Part shown: piece by piece, positions 19,624 to 29,170 of the stretch
Position numbering within the stretch: position 1 is the stretch's first letter
Layout of the letters: each line of letters begins with the position of its first letter
Assembly: GCF_003387475.1 (NCBI RefSeq)
Contig: NZ_QUNO01000011.1
Span: 186,001-250,000, forward strand
Source of the DNA: Kutzneria buriramensis
GTDB lineage: Bacteria; Actinomycetota; Actinomycetes; Mycobacteriales; Pseudonocardiaceae
DNA: 64,000 nucleotides
Reading direction: 5' to 3'
Position numbers and translations under genes: made by a program
Notes under the pieces: generated by a model
The model's database searches: none
What the model saw: the letters and a program-made list of their open reading frames with translations, nothing else
What the model was told of the DNA's origin: nothing

Positions 19624-19953
19624 TCAGCCGCCGTGGTGGTCGCCGCTGTGCGAGATCGCGGCGCCGTCCACGCAGTCCTTGACGAAGGTCGGGTTCAGCG
19701 CGTTCACCGCGACGGCGACCAGACCGCCGGCGATGGTGTTGTTCGTGGCGCAGACCGGAACGTTCACGTTCTCCAGCACGTGGACGTCGTTCAGCGCGTG
19801 CACGTCGTTCACGTTGACGACGCCGACCTGGTGCGGGGTGTGGTGCCCCTCCATCCAGTGGCCCTCGCCGGGGGTCCCGGCGAACGCGGGCGCGCTGAGG
19901 ACCATCACGCCCGCCGCAGCGGCAGCGGCGACTACGCCAGCCTTCTTCAGCAC
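19624..19953 (-). CDS. chaplin-like secreted protein 2
   Basis: 109 residues. The signal peptide MLKKAGVVAAAAAAGVMVLSAPAFA is followed by a mature domain nearly identical to paralogue 1: VNVNDVHALNDVHVLENVNV, then PVCATNNTIAGGLVAVAVNA, then LNPTFVKDCVDG and a GDHHGG end. The His-rich segment (HWMEGHHTPHQ) is longer here. GTG 19953 is chosen by analogy with paralogue 1 (MLKKA, AAGGAG at similar distance). An upstream GTG at 19962 in the same frame has poor spacing. It arose by tandem duplication. Confidence 0.7.
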   Translation of the reverse strand: MLKKAGVVAAAAAAGVMVLSAPAFAGTPGEGHWMEGHHTPHQVGVVNVNDVHALNDVHVLENVNVPVCATNNTIAGGLVAVAVNALNPTFVKDCVDGAAISHSGDHHGG

Positions 19954-20036
19954 TTCCAACACTCTCCTTCGTACCGGGGAAATACCTCGGAACTCCGAAA
20001 CCCGGATTCCCGAGGCTCGGGGCCCTTCGGACGGAA

Positions 20037-20090
20037 AACCTACTCGGATCATGGTCGTGTCGACCACCGCGCTACCACCATTGTGTGATC
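20037..20090 (-). promoter_or_regulatory. promoter element of chaplin-like gene 2
   Basis: The 15-bp GATCACACAATGGTG (20090-20076) is identical to the copy before gene 1, followed after 33 nt by TAGGTT (20042-20037). The sequence between the two elements differs between paralogues, so the two conserved blocks are probably functional. Confidence 0.55.
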
Positions 20091-20195
20091 GGTTCGTCGC
20101 GACGCGTCGCACGTTCCGGTGTTCTTTCGGGAGCCTGCATTTCTCGCTCGGCACTTTGCTCCGGACGGTGGTAGGAGTCGGCTCGCGCCGCCGCC

Positions 20196-20201
20196 TAGGC
20201 T
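20196..20201 (+). promoter_or_regulatory. -10 box of DUF885 gene
   Basis: TAGGCT ends 10 nt before ATG 20212, giving a leaderless or very short leader transcript. Confidence 0.4.
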
Positions 20202-20211
20202 GCCAGTTCTC

Positions 20212-21426
20212 ATGGAACTCCAGGTCGTACGCGAATATCTGACGCTTGGTCTGCGAATGGACCGGGTGCAGCCGGGCGCGGTCGACGCGTACACCGGACC
20301 GGCGGAACTGCGCGTCCGGGTGGCCGGCGAGCCCGTCCCCGATCCGGGTGAGCTCCGGGTGCGGGCTGCGGAGCTCCGCCGTGCCGTCGCCGACGCCGAC
20401 CTCGCGGCGGAACGCCGAGGCTTCCTCACCGCCCAGCTGATCGCAATGGAGACCACCTGCGCCCGCCTCGCCGGCGCGCCCATCGGCTTCGTTTCCGAGG
20501 TCGAGGCGTGTTTCCAGACCGCCATCGGGCTCGGTGACACCGACATCTACGCGCAGGCGCACCGCCAGCTGCGGGAGGTGCTGCCGGGGTTCGGGTCACT
20601 GCGCCGCAGGGTCGGGAGGTATCGAACGAGTGAGGAGATCCCGAAGGAGCGCATCGCCGACTGCGTTCGGGTGCTGTCCGCCGACCTGCGCAGCCGCACG
20701 GCGGAGCGGTTCGGTCTGCCCGCCGGGGAGTCCGTCGAGTACGACATCGTCGACAACCGGGCGTGGAGCGGTTTCAACAGCTACCTGGGCGACTACCGGT
20801 CCCAGGTGGCGCTCAACGTCGCACAGGGACACCGAGTGTCCACGTTGGCCCATCTGATCGCGCACGAGGCGTATCCAGGGCACCACACCGAGCACTGCCG
20901 CAAGGAGGCCGGGCTGATCCGGGCCGAGGGGCAGGGCGAACAGAGCATGTTCGTGCTCAACACGCCGCAGTGCGTCGTCGCCGAGGGCCTGGCCGAGCTG
21001 GCTGTCCACGCGGCCGTCGGGCCGCACTGGGGCCGCTGGGTCACCGAGCTGTTCGCCGAGGTCGGCGTGCGGGTGGACGGCGAGCTGCTGGAGGCCGTCG
21101 ATCTCGCCGCCACCACGCTGGCGGCCGTGCGGCAGGACGCGATGCTGATGCTGCACGACCGTCACGCCGACGAGGAGGACGTGGTCGCCTATCTGTCGCG
21201 CTGGCTGCTCGTGCCGGAGTTCCGGGCGTACCGGCTGCTGCCGTTCCTGGTCGATCCGCTCTGGCGCTCGTACACCACTACGTACGTGGAGGGCGCTCGC
21301 CTCGTGCGGCGGTGGCTGGCCGGCTCGCCGTCACTGTCCATGCGGTACGCCCGGCTGTTGGACGAACCGCTGATCCCGTCAACGCTTCGCGCAGAGCTGA
21401 CAACTACTCCCCGTAGTCTCCGATGA
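20212..21426 (+). CDS. DUF885-family putative zinc metallopeptidase
   Basis: 404 residues. The zinc-peptidase-like motif HEAYPGHHTEH (residues 218-228) and a downstream glutamate in VVAEGLAELAVH are the DUF885 hallmark. No signal peptide is seen, so it is probably cytoplasmic. No substrate is known for this family, although the HExxH-like arrangement suggests hydrolysis. The ATG at 20212 is close behind a TAGGCT box. The gene is monocistronic, with 348 bp before phoH2. Confidence 0.8.
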   Translation: MELQVVREYLTLGLRMDRVQPGAVDAYTGPAELRVRVAGEPVPDPGELRVRAAELRRAVADADLAAERRGFLTAQLIAMETTCARLAGAPIGFVSEVEACFQTAIGLGDTDIYAQAHRQLREVLPGFGSLRRRVGRYRTSEEIPKERIADCVRVLSADLRSRTAERFGLPAGESVEYDIVDNRAWSGFNSYLGDYRSQVALNVAQGHRVSTLAHLIAHEAYPGHHTEHCRKEAGLIRAEGQGEQSMFVLNTPQCVVAEGLAELAVHAAVGPHWGRWVTELFAEVGVRVDGELLEAVDLAATTLAAVRQDAMLMLHDRHADEEDVVAYLSRWLLVPEFRAYRLLPFLVDPLWRSYTTTYVEGARLVRRWLAGSPSLSMRYARLLDEPLIPSTLRAELTTTPRSLR

Positions 21427-21538
21427 TCGCCTGTTCGCCGTATCGGCGCAGGTGAGAGACGGTGTTCCGGGGTTCGCGGGCCGCCGGTCGATCTTGACTG
21501 TCCGTGGAACTTCGATGACGACTGCGTGAATCACCTGT

Positions 21539-21778
21539 GTGGCAGCCTGCAAACAGGGGCATCCCGCAGGTAGCTTGCGAAGTGACGGGTCGTGTCCAAT
21601 GCGAACCGTCCCGGGAGGCCCTGGTCGTGACGGTGAGCGCGAGGGGGCCGGCACCCGGCCCTCTTGGGGCGGGAGCCTGACGCCGGAAGGCGTCGGACGA
21701 CCGTTCCAGCTGGGTGGTGTGCTCGGCCCATCGAGGGAAGCGGGTGCGGGTGCCGCACTCGCGAGGGAGTTGCCGTGA
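21539..21778 (+). CDS. possible small ORF overlapping the phoH2 start (PhoAT-like position)
   Basis: 79-codon open frame whose TGA overlaps the phoH2 GTG by 4 nt. Mycobacterial phoH2 has been described with a small antitoxin gene, phoAT, in this position and overlap. The product (Gly/Pro/Arg-rich) has no recognisable fold, and open frames are frequent by chance at this G+C, so coding is uncertain. The same stretch also folds into three hairpins, which supports an untranslated leader instead. Confidence 0.25.
   Translation: MAACKQGHPAGSLRSDGSCPMRTVPGGPGRDGEREGAGTRPSWGGSLTPEGVGRPFQLGGVLGPSREAGAGAALARELP
21641..21761 (+). other. structured leader upstream of phoH2
   Basis: Three consecutive hairpins lie between 14 and 134 nt before the phoH2 GTG: 21641-21663 (GAGG...CCGG/CCGG...CCTC), 21677-21696 (GACGCC-GGAA-GGCGTC with flanking pairs) and 21741-21761 (GTGCGG-GTG-CCGCAC). 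The GGAA tetraloop in the second supports an RNA role. No known riboswitch class is recognised. Confidence 0.4.
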
Positions 21779-23142
21779 CTGCACGACGTCCCGCCAGCCG
21801 TTCCTCAGGCTCTGCCCGTAGTGCCGCGAAAAGGCGCACAACCCCCACCTTCGTGCTGGACACCTCGGTCCTGCTGTCCGATCCATGGGCGCTGACCAGG
21901 TTCGCCGAGCACTCGGTCGTGCTGCCGCTCGTGGTGATCTCTGAATTGGAGGGCAAGCGCAACCACCCCGAGCTGGGCTGGTTCGCCCGGGAGGCGCTGC
22001 GCCTCCTCGACGAGCTCCGCCTGCGGCACGGAAGGCTGGACTCCCCGGTCCCGATCGGCGACCAGGGCGGCACCCTGCACGTCGAGCTCAACCACACCGA
22101 CCCGGAGGTGCTGCCCGCCGGCTTTCGCACCGACTCCAACGACGCCCGCATCCTGGCGTGCGCGCTGAACCTGAAGGCCGAGGGCCTCGCGGTCACCCTG
22201 GTGACCAAGGACATGCCGCTGCGGGTCAAGGCCGGCGCGTGCGGCCTGGACGCCGACGAGTACCGGGCCCAGGACGTCGTCCCGTCCGGCTGGACCGGCA
22301 TGACGGATCTGGACGTCGACCAGGAGGTCATCGACACCCTCTACAAGGAGGGGTCGATCGAGCCCGCCCTGTTCGACCTCGGTGACGCGGCGGATCTGCC
22401 GTGCCACACCGGCCTGCGGCTGCTGTCCGGAACCGCGTCCGCGCTGGGCCGGATCACCGCCGACAAGCAGATTCGCCTGGTCCGCGGCGACCGCGAGGCG
22501 TTCGGCCTGCACGGCCGGTCCGCCGAGCAGCGCATCGCCCTGGACCTGCTGCTCGATCCGGAGATCGGCATCGTGTCCCTGGGTGGCCGGGCCGGCACCG
22601 GCAAGTCCGCGCTGGCCCTGTGCGCCGGGCTCGAGGCGGTGATGGAACGCCGCCAGCACCGCAAGGTCGTCGTCTTCCGACCGGTGTACGCCGTCGGCGG
22701 TCAGGAACTCGGCTACCTGCCCGGTTCCGAGACCGAGAAGATGCAGCCCTGGGCCCAGGCCGTCTTCGACACCCTGGGGGCGCTGGCCAGCCAGGACGTC
22801 CTGGACGAGGTCATGGACCGTGGCATGCTCGAGGTGCTGCCCCTGACCCACATCCGCGGTCGGTCGCTGCACGACGCGTTCGTGATCGTGGACGAGGCCC
22901 AGTCCCTGGAGCGCAACGTGCTGCTCACGGTGCTGTCCCGGCTCGGCGCCAACTCCCGCGTCGTGCTCACCCACGACGTCGCGCAGCGGGACAACCTCCG
23001 CGTAGGCCGGCACGACGGCGTCGCCGCCGTCATCGAGAAGCTCAAGGGCCACCCCCTGTTCGCCCACGTCACCCTGACCCGATCGGAGCGTTCGCCGATC
23101 GCCGCCCTGGTGACCGAGATGCTGGAGGACTACGCCAACTGA
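21775..23142 (+). CDS. phoH2: PhoH2: PIN ribonuclease-PhoH RNA helicase fusion
   Basis: 455 residues. The N-terminal PIN domain (about 22-165) has the acidic nuclease residues in [22 protein letters not shown] and DSNDARILA. The C-terminal PhoH domain (about 240-455) has Walker [14 protein letters not shown] and Walker [12 protein letters not shown]. Mycobacterial PhoH2 unwinds and cuts RNA and behaves as a toxin. GTG 21775 follows GAGGGAG. It keeps its place in the mycobacterial gene order (as I recall, Rv1095) and ends at an 18-bp terminator. Confidence 0.92.
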   Translation: MTARRPASRSSGSARSAAKRRTTPTFVLDTSVLLSDPWALTRFAEHSVVLPLVVISELEGKRNHPELGWFAREALRLLDELRLRHGRLDSPVPIGDQGGTLHVELNHTDPEVLPAGFRTDSNDARILACALNLKAEGLAVTLVTKDMPLRVKAGACGLDADEYRAQDVVPSGWTGMTDLDVDQEVIDTLYKEGSIEPALFDLGDAADLPCHTGLRLLSGTASALGRITADKQIRLVRGDREAFGLHGRSAEQRIALDLLLDPEIGIVSLGGRAGTGKSALALCAGLEAVMERRQHRKVVVFRPVYAVGGQELGYLPGSETEKMQPWAQAVFDTLGALASQDVLDEVMDRGMLEVLPLTHIRGRSLHDAFVIVDEAQSLERNVLLTVLSRLGANSRVVLTHDVAQRDNLRVGRHDGVAAVIEKLKGHPLFAHVTLTRSERSPIAALVTEMLEDYAN

Positions 23143-23149
23143 GCTGGAC

Positions 23150-23190
23150 AGGCCGGTGGCCCGGGACTCCCTGTCCCGGGCCACCGGCCT
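23150..23190. terminator. terminator after phoH2
   Basis: Perfect 18-bp stem (23150-23167 with 23173-23190) with a 5-nt loop, 8 nt after the stop. Confidence 0.85.
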
Positions 23191-23309
23191 TGCTCTTTCC
23201 GCTTTCGGGCTGCCGTCCTGCTGCCAGCCCTTTCCCCGTCGGCTCGCCTTTCCCTGCTGGCCTTGCTCTTGCTGGCCTGGACTGCCCTCGGTCTTTCCCC
23301 GCGCCGCCT

Positions 23310-24080
23310 TCAGTCCAGTGCCCGGCGCATGAACCCCCGGACCCCGGTCGCCCCGAACAGCGCGATGGCCGCGAGCAGCACCAGCAACGACACCCACAGC
23401 GCGATGTTCTGGCTGTTCGGCAGCAGCACCGCCCGCATCGCCTCGCTGGCGTAGGTCAGCGGGTTGAGCGCGCAGACCACCTTGAACCACAACAGGTCGT
23501 CGTTCAGCGAGGACCACGGGAACTGGGTGGAGCCGGTGAACATCAGCGGCGTCAGGATGACCGCGAACATGATGTTGATCCGGCGCGGCGGCACCGAGGT
23601 GCCGACCACCATGCCGATCGCGGCCCCGGCCAGCGAGCCGAGGATCAGCACTACCAGCACCATCGGCAGGCTGGTGGCGGGCCAGGTCAGGCCCAGGATG
23701 GCGAAGCCGATCGGGATCATCAGGATCGCCGCGAGCAGGCCCCGCAGCGCGCCGAAGACCATCTTCTCCACGGCGACCATCGCGATCGGCATCGGCGCCA
23801 GCAGCCGGTCCTCGATCTCGCGGGTCCAGGAGAAGTCCAGCACCAGCGGCAGGGTGGTGTTCTGCAACGCGCCCAGGAAACCGTTGAGCGCCACCACGCC
23901 CGGCAGCAGCACCTCGCTGAAGTTGCCGTGCACGAAGCCGATCTGCGTGAGCACCTTGCCGAAGATGAAGAGGGTGAAGAACGGCTGGATGATCACCTGC
24001 GCCAGGAAGCTGGGCAGTTCTCGACCGGTGACGAAGATGTCCCGGCCGAGGACGGCGTTGAAGGTGCGCAGGGCCGTCAC
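23310..24080 (-). CDS. ABC-2 type exporter permease (DrrB-like)
   Basis: 256-residue membrane protein of the ABC-2 family with about six helices: FLAQVIIQPFFTLFIFGK, a long loop, then FGALRGLLAAILMIPIGFAI and others. The signature NPLTYASEAMRAVLLP near the C-terminus is characteristic of DrrB-type drug or glycolipid exporters. It overlaps the ATPase gene by 4 nt and forms a two-component exporter with it. The substrate cannot be deduced; no biosynthetic cluster lies nearby. Confidence 0.88.
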   Translation of the reverse strand: MTALRTFNAVLGRDIFVTGRELPSFLAQVIIQPFFTLFIFGKVLTQIGFVHGNFSEVLLPGVVALNGFLGALQNTTLPLVLDFSWTREIEDRLLAPMPIAMVAVEKMVFGALRGLLAAILMIPIGFAILGLTWPATSLPMVLVVLILGSLAGAAIGMVVGTSVPPRRINIMFAVILTPLMFTGSTQFPWSSLNDDLLWFKVVCALNPLTYASEAMRAVLLPNSQNIALWVSLLVLLAAIALFGATGVRGFMRRALD

Positions 24081-25162
24081 CGGAGTTCCCTTCCCGTCAG
24101 GTGGATGAACACGTCCTCCAGGCTGGGCTTGCCCAGCGCCAGATCACTGACCTCGCAACCGAGCTCGCCGAGCGCGCTCAGCGCCGGCGGCAGCACGACC
24201 GCGGCCTCGAAGTCGGAGTACAGCCGGAACTGATTGGGCTCCGGTGCCCCGCCGTCACTTGCCCCACCGGCACCCGCGCCTGCGCCGCCCTGGCCGCCAC
24301 TGGGCCCACCGCCGCCGGCCATGCCCGCCCACGGTGCCCCGCCGCCGGGGAATCCCCCATTGGCCGCGGCGATCTGCTCCACCCGCTCCACACCGTCCAC
24401 AGCGGACAACTTCGCGGCGACCTCGCCGCTCGCCACCGTGCCGAGACTGACGGTGAAGGTGATCGTCGTCCGGCCCGGCAATGTCTTGGTGAGCTCGACC
24501 GGCGTGTCCAGGGCGAGCAGCTTGCCGTGGTCGACGATGCCGACCCGGTCGCACAGCTTCGCCGCCTCGTCCATGTCGTGGGTGGTCAGCACCACCGTCA
24601 CGCCCTCGGCGCGCAGTTGCGCCACCCGGTCGTGCACGAACAGCCGGGCCTGCGGGTCCAGTCCCGTGGACGGCTCGTCCAGGAACATCACCTTCGGCCG
24701 GTGCATCAGGGCCCGCGCGATCATCACGCGCTGCGCCTGGCCACCCGACAACGTGTCGATGGCCGCGTTGGCGTGCCCCGTGAGCCCCATCCGGTCCAGG
24801 ATCTCGTCGGCCAGCTTCGTCCGCTCCGCCCTCGGCACGCCGTGGTAGGCGGCGTGGAAGAGCAGGTTCTGCCGGACGTTCAGCGACCGGTCCAGGTTGT
24901 TGCGCTGGGGCACCACCGCCAGCACCTGCCGGGCCCGCTGCGGGTCGGCGACCACGTCGACGTCCTGCACCAGCGCCCGGCCGGCGGTCGGCAGCACCCG
25001 GGTGGTGAGCACCCCGACCGTCGTCGTCTTGCCGGCCCCGTTCGGGCCGAGCAGGCCGAACACCTCGCCGGCGCGGACGGTGAAGCCCAGGCCGTCCACC
25101 GCCGGTCGCGGGTTCTTGCCGTACCGCTTGACCAGCTCTTCGACCACGACCGCGTCAGTCAC
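24077..25162 (-). CDS. DrrA-like ABC exporter ATPase with Gly-rich insertion
   Basis: 361 residues. Walker A LLGPNGAGKTTT (about 37-48), signature LSGGQAQRVMIARAL, Walker B VMFLDEPSTGLDP and the H-loop TTHDMDEA are intact. The C-terminal DrrA domain is interrupted by a low-complexity Gly/Ala/Pro insert of about 40 residues (between AAANGGFPGGG and DGGAPEPNQF) that is not usual for the family and is probably a flexible linker. A TAGGGT box stands 6 nt before the GTG start, so the transcript is probably leaderless. The permease starts within its last codons. Confidence 0.9.
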   Translation of the reverse strand: MTDAVVVEELVKRYGKNPRPAVDGLGFTVRAGEVFGLLGPNGAGKTTTVGVLTTRVLPTAGRALVQDVDVVADPQRARQVLAVVPQRNNLDRSLNVRQNLLFHAAYHGVPRAERTKLADEILDRMGLTGHANAAIDTLSGGQAQRVMIARALMHRPKVMFLDEPSTGLDPQARLFVHDRVAQLRAEGVTVVLTTHDMDEAAKLCDRVGIVDHGKLLALDTPVELTKTLPGRTTITFTVSLGTVASGEVAAKLSAVDGVERVEQIAAANGGFPGGGAPWAGMAGGGGPSGGQGGAGAGAGGASDGGAPEPNQFRLYSDFEAAVVLPPALSALGELGCEVSDLALGKPSLEDVFIHLTGRELR

Positions 25163-25168
25163 GGCGCA

Positions 25169-25174
25169 ACCCTA
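25169..25174 (-). promoter_or_regulatory. -10 box of the ABC exporter operon
   Basis: TAGGGT on the minus strand ends 6 nt before the GTG at 25162. Confidence 0.45.
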
Positions 25175-25432
25175 AGACCGCTGGTTAATGGGAGCAACCC
25201 ATTTCTTTGTCACCGACCGACCTCTGTCCGAAGGTGGCCGCCGCGACCCCGAGCGGCCGCCCGGACCAGCGCGCGAACCACCGACGACGCCATCACCCAG
25301 GTCCTGACGGACCGCCGCGCGAACCACCGGCCTCGCCGCCGCTCACCACGACAAGAGCCGACGCTCAGTCAGTCGATCATGACCGGAGGTCCACCGACCG
25401 GCACCCACCCACCCGCTGCCCAACCGGCGGCC

Positions 25433-25707
25433 CGATCGGGCAGCCAACCGCCCAATCCGACGCGACACCCAGCCGCCCGGTGCGACGCGACACCCAACTG
25501 GCCGGTCCGACGCGACACCCAGCCGCCCGGTGCGACGCGATCCCCAACTGGCCGGTCCGACGCGACACCCAACCGCTCGGTGCGACGCGACACCCAACCG
25601 CTCGGTGCGACGCGATCCCCAACCGACCCACCCGATCGGACACCTGACCGACCAGCTCGATCCCATACCCAATGAACCAGCTCGATCCCATACCCAGCAG
25701 ACCAGAG
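25433..25707. repeat. tandem array of a 25-bp repeat, about 11 units
   Basis: Units of exactly 25 bp follow head to tail. The six units from 25458 to 25607 are close matches to CGACGCGACACCCAnCnGnCCGGTn; the unit at 25608 matches in its first half, and the units at 25433 and from 25633 to 25707 are degenerate. There are no spacers. As 25 is not a multiple of 3, the frame changes with every unit, which argues against a coding role. Confidence 0.85.
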
Positions 25708-25969
25708 TCGATCTGACTGCCATTCGGCCGTCCCAATTCGGCTGCCTACCAGCCAGCCCCGATCTGACCGTCGACTGGCGGGTCCCGATCCGGCGGCCGG
25801 CTGGCCTCGACTCGGCGCTCAGCCGGCCGACACGGTCCGGCGGCGAGCTGCCCCCGTCCGATCCAACGCCAACCGACCGGCCCGGCCGATGTTCAGCCGG
25901 CAGGCCCGGATCGGCGACCAAACCCGCAAGCGCGGCCTGGCACCCGACCTGCCGGTGCGCCGGCTCGGC

Positions 25970-27418
<1,449 letters not shown>

Positions 27419-27420
27419 TC

Positions 27421-27426
27421 AGAATA
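27421..27426 (-). promoter_or_regulatory. -10 box of guaB1
   Basis: TATTCT on the minus strand ends 8 nt before GTG 27412 and lies between guaB1 and the ligB stop. Confidence 0.45.
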
Positions 27427-27434
27427 CGGAATGG

Positions 27435-28946
27435 TCAGCCCGGCAGCAGCGCTCTGACCTGATCGATCGTGTCGGCCTCGCTCACCTCCTTGTCCGGCCG
27501 GTAGCGCAGGACCCGCGCGAACCGGAGCGCCACACCCCCCGGATAGCGCGGACTCACCTGCACACCGTCCAACTCGATCTCCACCACCATCTCGGGTCGC
27601 ACCTGCACGACCCAGTCGCCGGAATCGGTCGCGATCGCCTGGAACGCCTTGGTCTGCCAGGCCAGCAACTCGTCGGTAAGGCCCTTGAAGGTCTTGCCCA
27701 CCATCACCGGCGGGCCGCCGTCCGGGTCCCGGGCGCCGAGGTGCAGGTTGGAGAGATAGCCACGGCGCCTGCCGTGACCCCACTCCGCGGCCAGCACCAC
27801 GAGATCCAGGGTGTGCACCGGCTTGACCTTCTGCCACGACTTGCCACGCCGTCCCGCCGCATAGACGGAGTCCAGTGCCTTCACCATCACGCCCTCGTGC
27901 CCGGCGGCGTGCGCCGACGCGGCGATCTCGGCGGCCTTGTCGGCGTCCGGTTCCATCGCGCCCGGGATGCGGAATGGCCCGGCGACCTGCTCCAGCGCGA
28001 CCAACCGATCACGCAGCGGCAGATCGAGCAGGTCCTTGCCGTCCAGGTGCAAGCAGTCGAAGTAGTAGGGCCGCAGCAACAGCTCCCGGGAGATGGTCGC
28101 CCCGAACCTGCTCATCGTCTCCTGGAACGGACGGGGACGGCCGTCGTCGTTGAGCGCCAGTGTCTCGCCGTCGAGCACGACCGACTCGCAGGGCAGGCCG
28201 CGGACCTGCGCCACGAGTTCGGGCACGCTCGCGGTGATCTCACGCAGCGTCCTGGTGTAGATGTGCACCTCGGACCCGTTGCGGTGCACCTGGATCCGCG
28301 CCCCGTCGAGCTTGTACTCGACGGTCACCGCGCCCAGTTCCGACAGCGCCGACTCCAATGACTCGGCCGGCGAGGCCAACATCGGCCGGATCGGACGGCC
28401 GACCTCCAGCCCGAACGCGGCAAGTGCCGCCGCGCCGCCGGAGCGGGCCTGCTCGGCCGTGGTGTGCAGCCGGCCGCTGAGCATGAACGCCCGGCGGACC
28501 GCGTCTGCCGGCACCTCGAACGCGGCGGCCACCGCGTCCGTCATCACTCCCTCCAGTGCGCCCTGTCGGAGTTCGCCGGTGAGCAGCCGCAGCAGGAAGT
28601 CCTGCTCTGGCACGGTCGCCCGGGTCAGCGCCGCGGTCAGCAGGTCCGCGCGCCGCTGGGTCGATCCCTTGCCGCTGGTGCCGGCGACCTGGGTCAGCAG
28701 GTCGTCGACGTCCAGAATGGTCAGGTCCGGCTCGGCCGCGGCCGGCACCTCGATCGAGAGCAGCGTGCGCCAGCCCGCGCCGACCTTGCCCTGCCTGGGC
28801 AGGCCGACCAGGAACGCGGTGGCCGCCTCGACCTCGTGCGGGTCCTCGAGCTGCCGCAGCAGCTCGCTGAGCGCGGCCACCTTCGCCAGCCGTGACCTGG
28901 TTTCGGCCACGGCTGCTGATGTCGAGACGACGTCGGCGAAGCGCAT
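27435..28946 (-). CDS. ligB: ATP-dependent DNA ligase (LigB type)
   Basis: 503-residue ligase. The N-terminal DNA-binding domain (about 1-175) is followed by the nucleotidyltransferase core with the adenylated lysine K212 in EYKLDGARIQ and the motif GHEGVMVKALDS, then an OB-fold end with motif VIELDGVQVSPRYPGG-like sequence. The size and domains match mycobacterial LigB, an ATP-dependent enzyme that works alongside the NAD-dependent replicative ligase, possibly in repair. ATG 28946 is chosen because the family N-terminus MRFADVV begins there. A CGAAATTGTCAGGGG sequence upstream is one arm of an inverted repeat. Confidence 0.9.
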   Translation of the reverse strand: MRFADVVSTSAAVAETRSRLAKVAALSELLRQLEDPHEVEAATAFLVGLPRQGKVGAGWRTLLSIEVPAAAEPDLTILDVDDLLTQVAGTSGKGSTQRRADLLTAALTRATVPEQDFLLRLLTGELRQGALEGVMTDAVAAAFEVPADAVRRAFMLSGRLHTTAEQARSGGAAALAAFGLEVGRPIRPMLASPAESLESALSELGAVTVEYKLDGARIQVHRNGSEVHIYTRTLREITASVPELVAQVRGLPCESVVLDGETLALNDDGRPRPFQETMSRFGATISRELLLRPYYFDCLHLDGKDLLDLPLRDRLVALEQVAGPFRIPGAMEPDADKAAEIAASAHAAGHEGVMVKALDSVYAAGRRGKSWQKVKPVHTLDLVVLAAEWGHGRRRGYLSNLHLGARDPDGGPPVMVGKTFKGLTDELLAWQTKAFQAIATDSGDWVVQVRPEMVVEIELDGVQVSPRYPGGVALRFARVLRYRPDKEVSEADTIDQVRALLPG

Positions 28947-28965
28947 GCGCCCATCTTGCGCCCCG

Positions 28966-29068
28966 CCCCTGACAATTTCGCGGCACACGATCGGGGGGGC
29001 GGCTCGAGCGGTACTCGGTTAGGCCGAAAAGGCGGCCTGGACCTGCGGGAGCACGAAATTGTCAGGGG
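28966..29068. repeat. 15-bp inverted repeat between ligB and the MocR gene
   Basis: CCCCTGACAATTTCG (28966-28980) and CGAAATTGTCAGGGG (29054-29068) are perfect complements 73 nt apart. Similarity continues a little beyond both arms (GCAAG follows each on its own strand). The left arm is 20-34 bp before the ligB start. It could be an operator pair or the remains of a duplicated promoter; a simple terminator is unlikely because of the long loop. Confidence 0.6.
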
Positions 29069-29170
29069 TGCAAGGCAGGGTGGAGCTCGGGCCGGGCAGC
29101 GCCGTGCGGACCCGGATTGCCAGGAACGAGGTGCATAGTGGGTCGCACCCCGACACGGAAAGGAGGCGAT

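Larger units (their letters stand above)
25163..25969. other. gene-free interval of 807 bp
   Basis: No convincing gene on either strand. It holds the exporter promoter at its left end, two degenerate 46-bp copies around 25266-25330 sharing GCGCGAACCACCG, and the 25-bp tandem array. Several open frames run through on both strands because the repeats lack stop codons; none has a ribosome site or a recognisable product. Confidence 0.6.

Noticed and set aside
25433-25707. Possible CRISPR array
   Set aside because: The 25-bp units are directly adjacent with no unique spacers, and no cas genes are present.
25343-25921. A 192-residue minus-strand ORF across the 25-bp repeat
   Set aside because: All frames stay open through a stop-free repeat; there is no ribosome site, and the unit length shifts frame.
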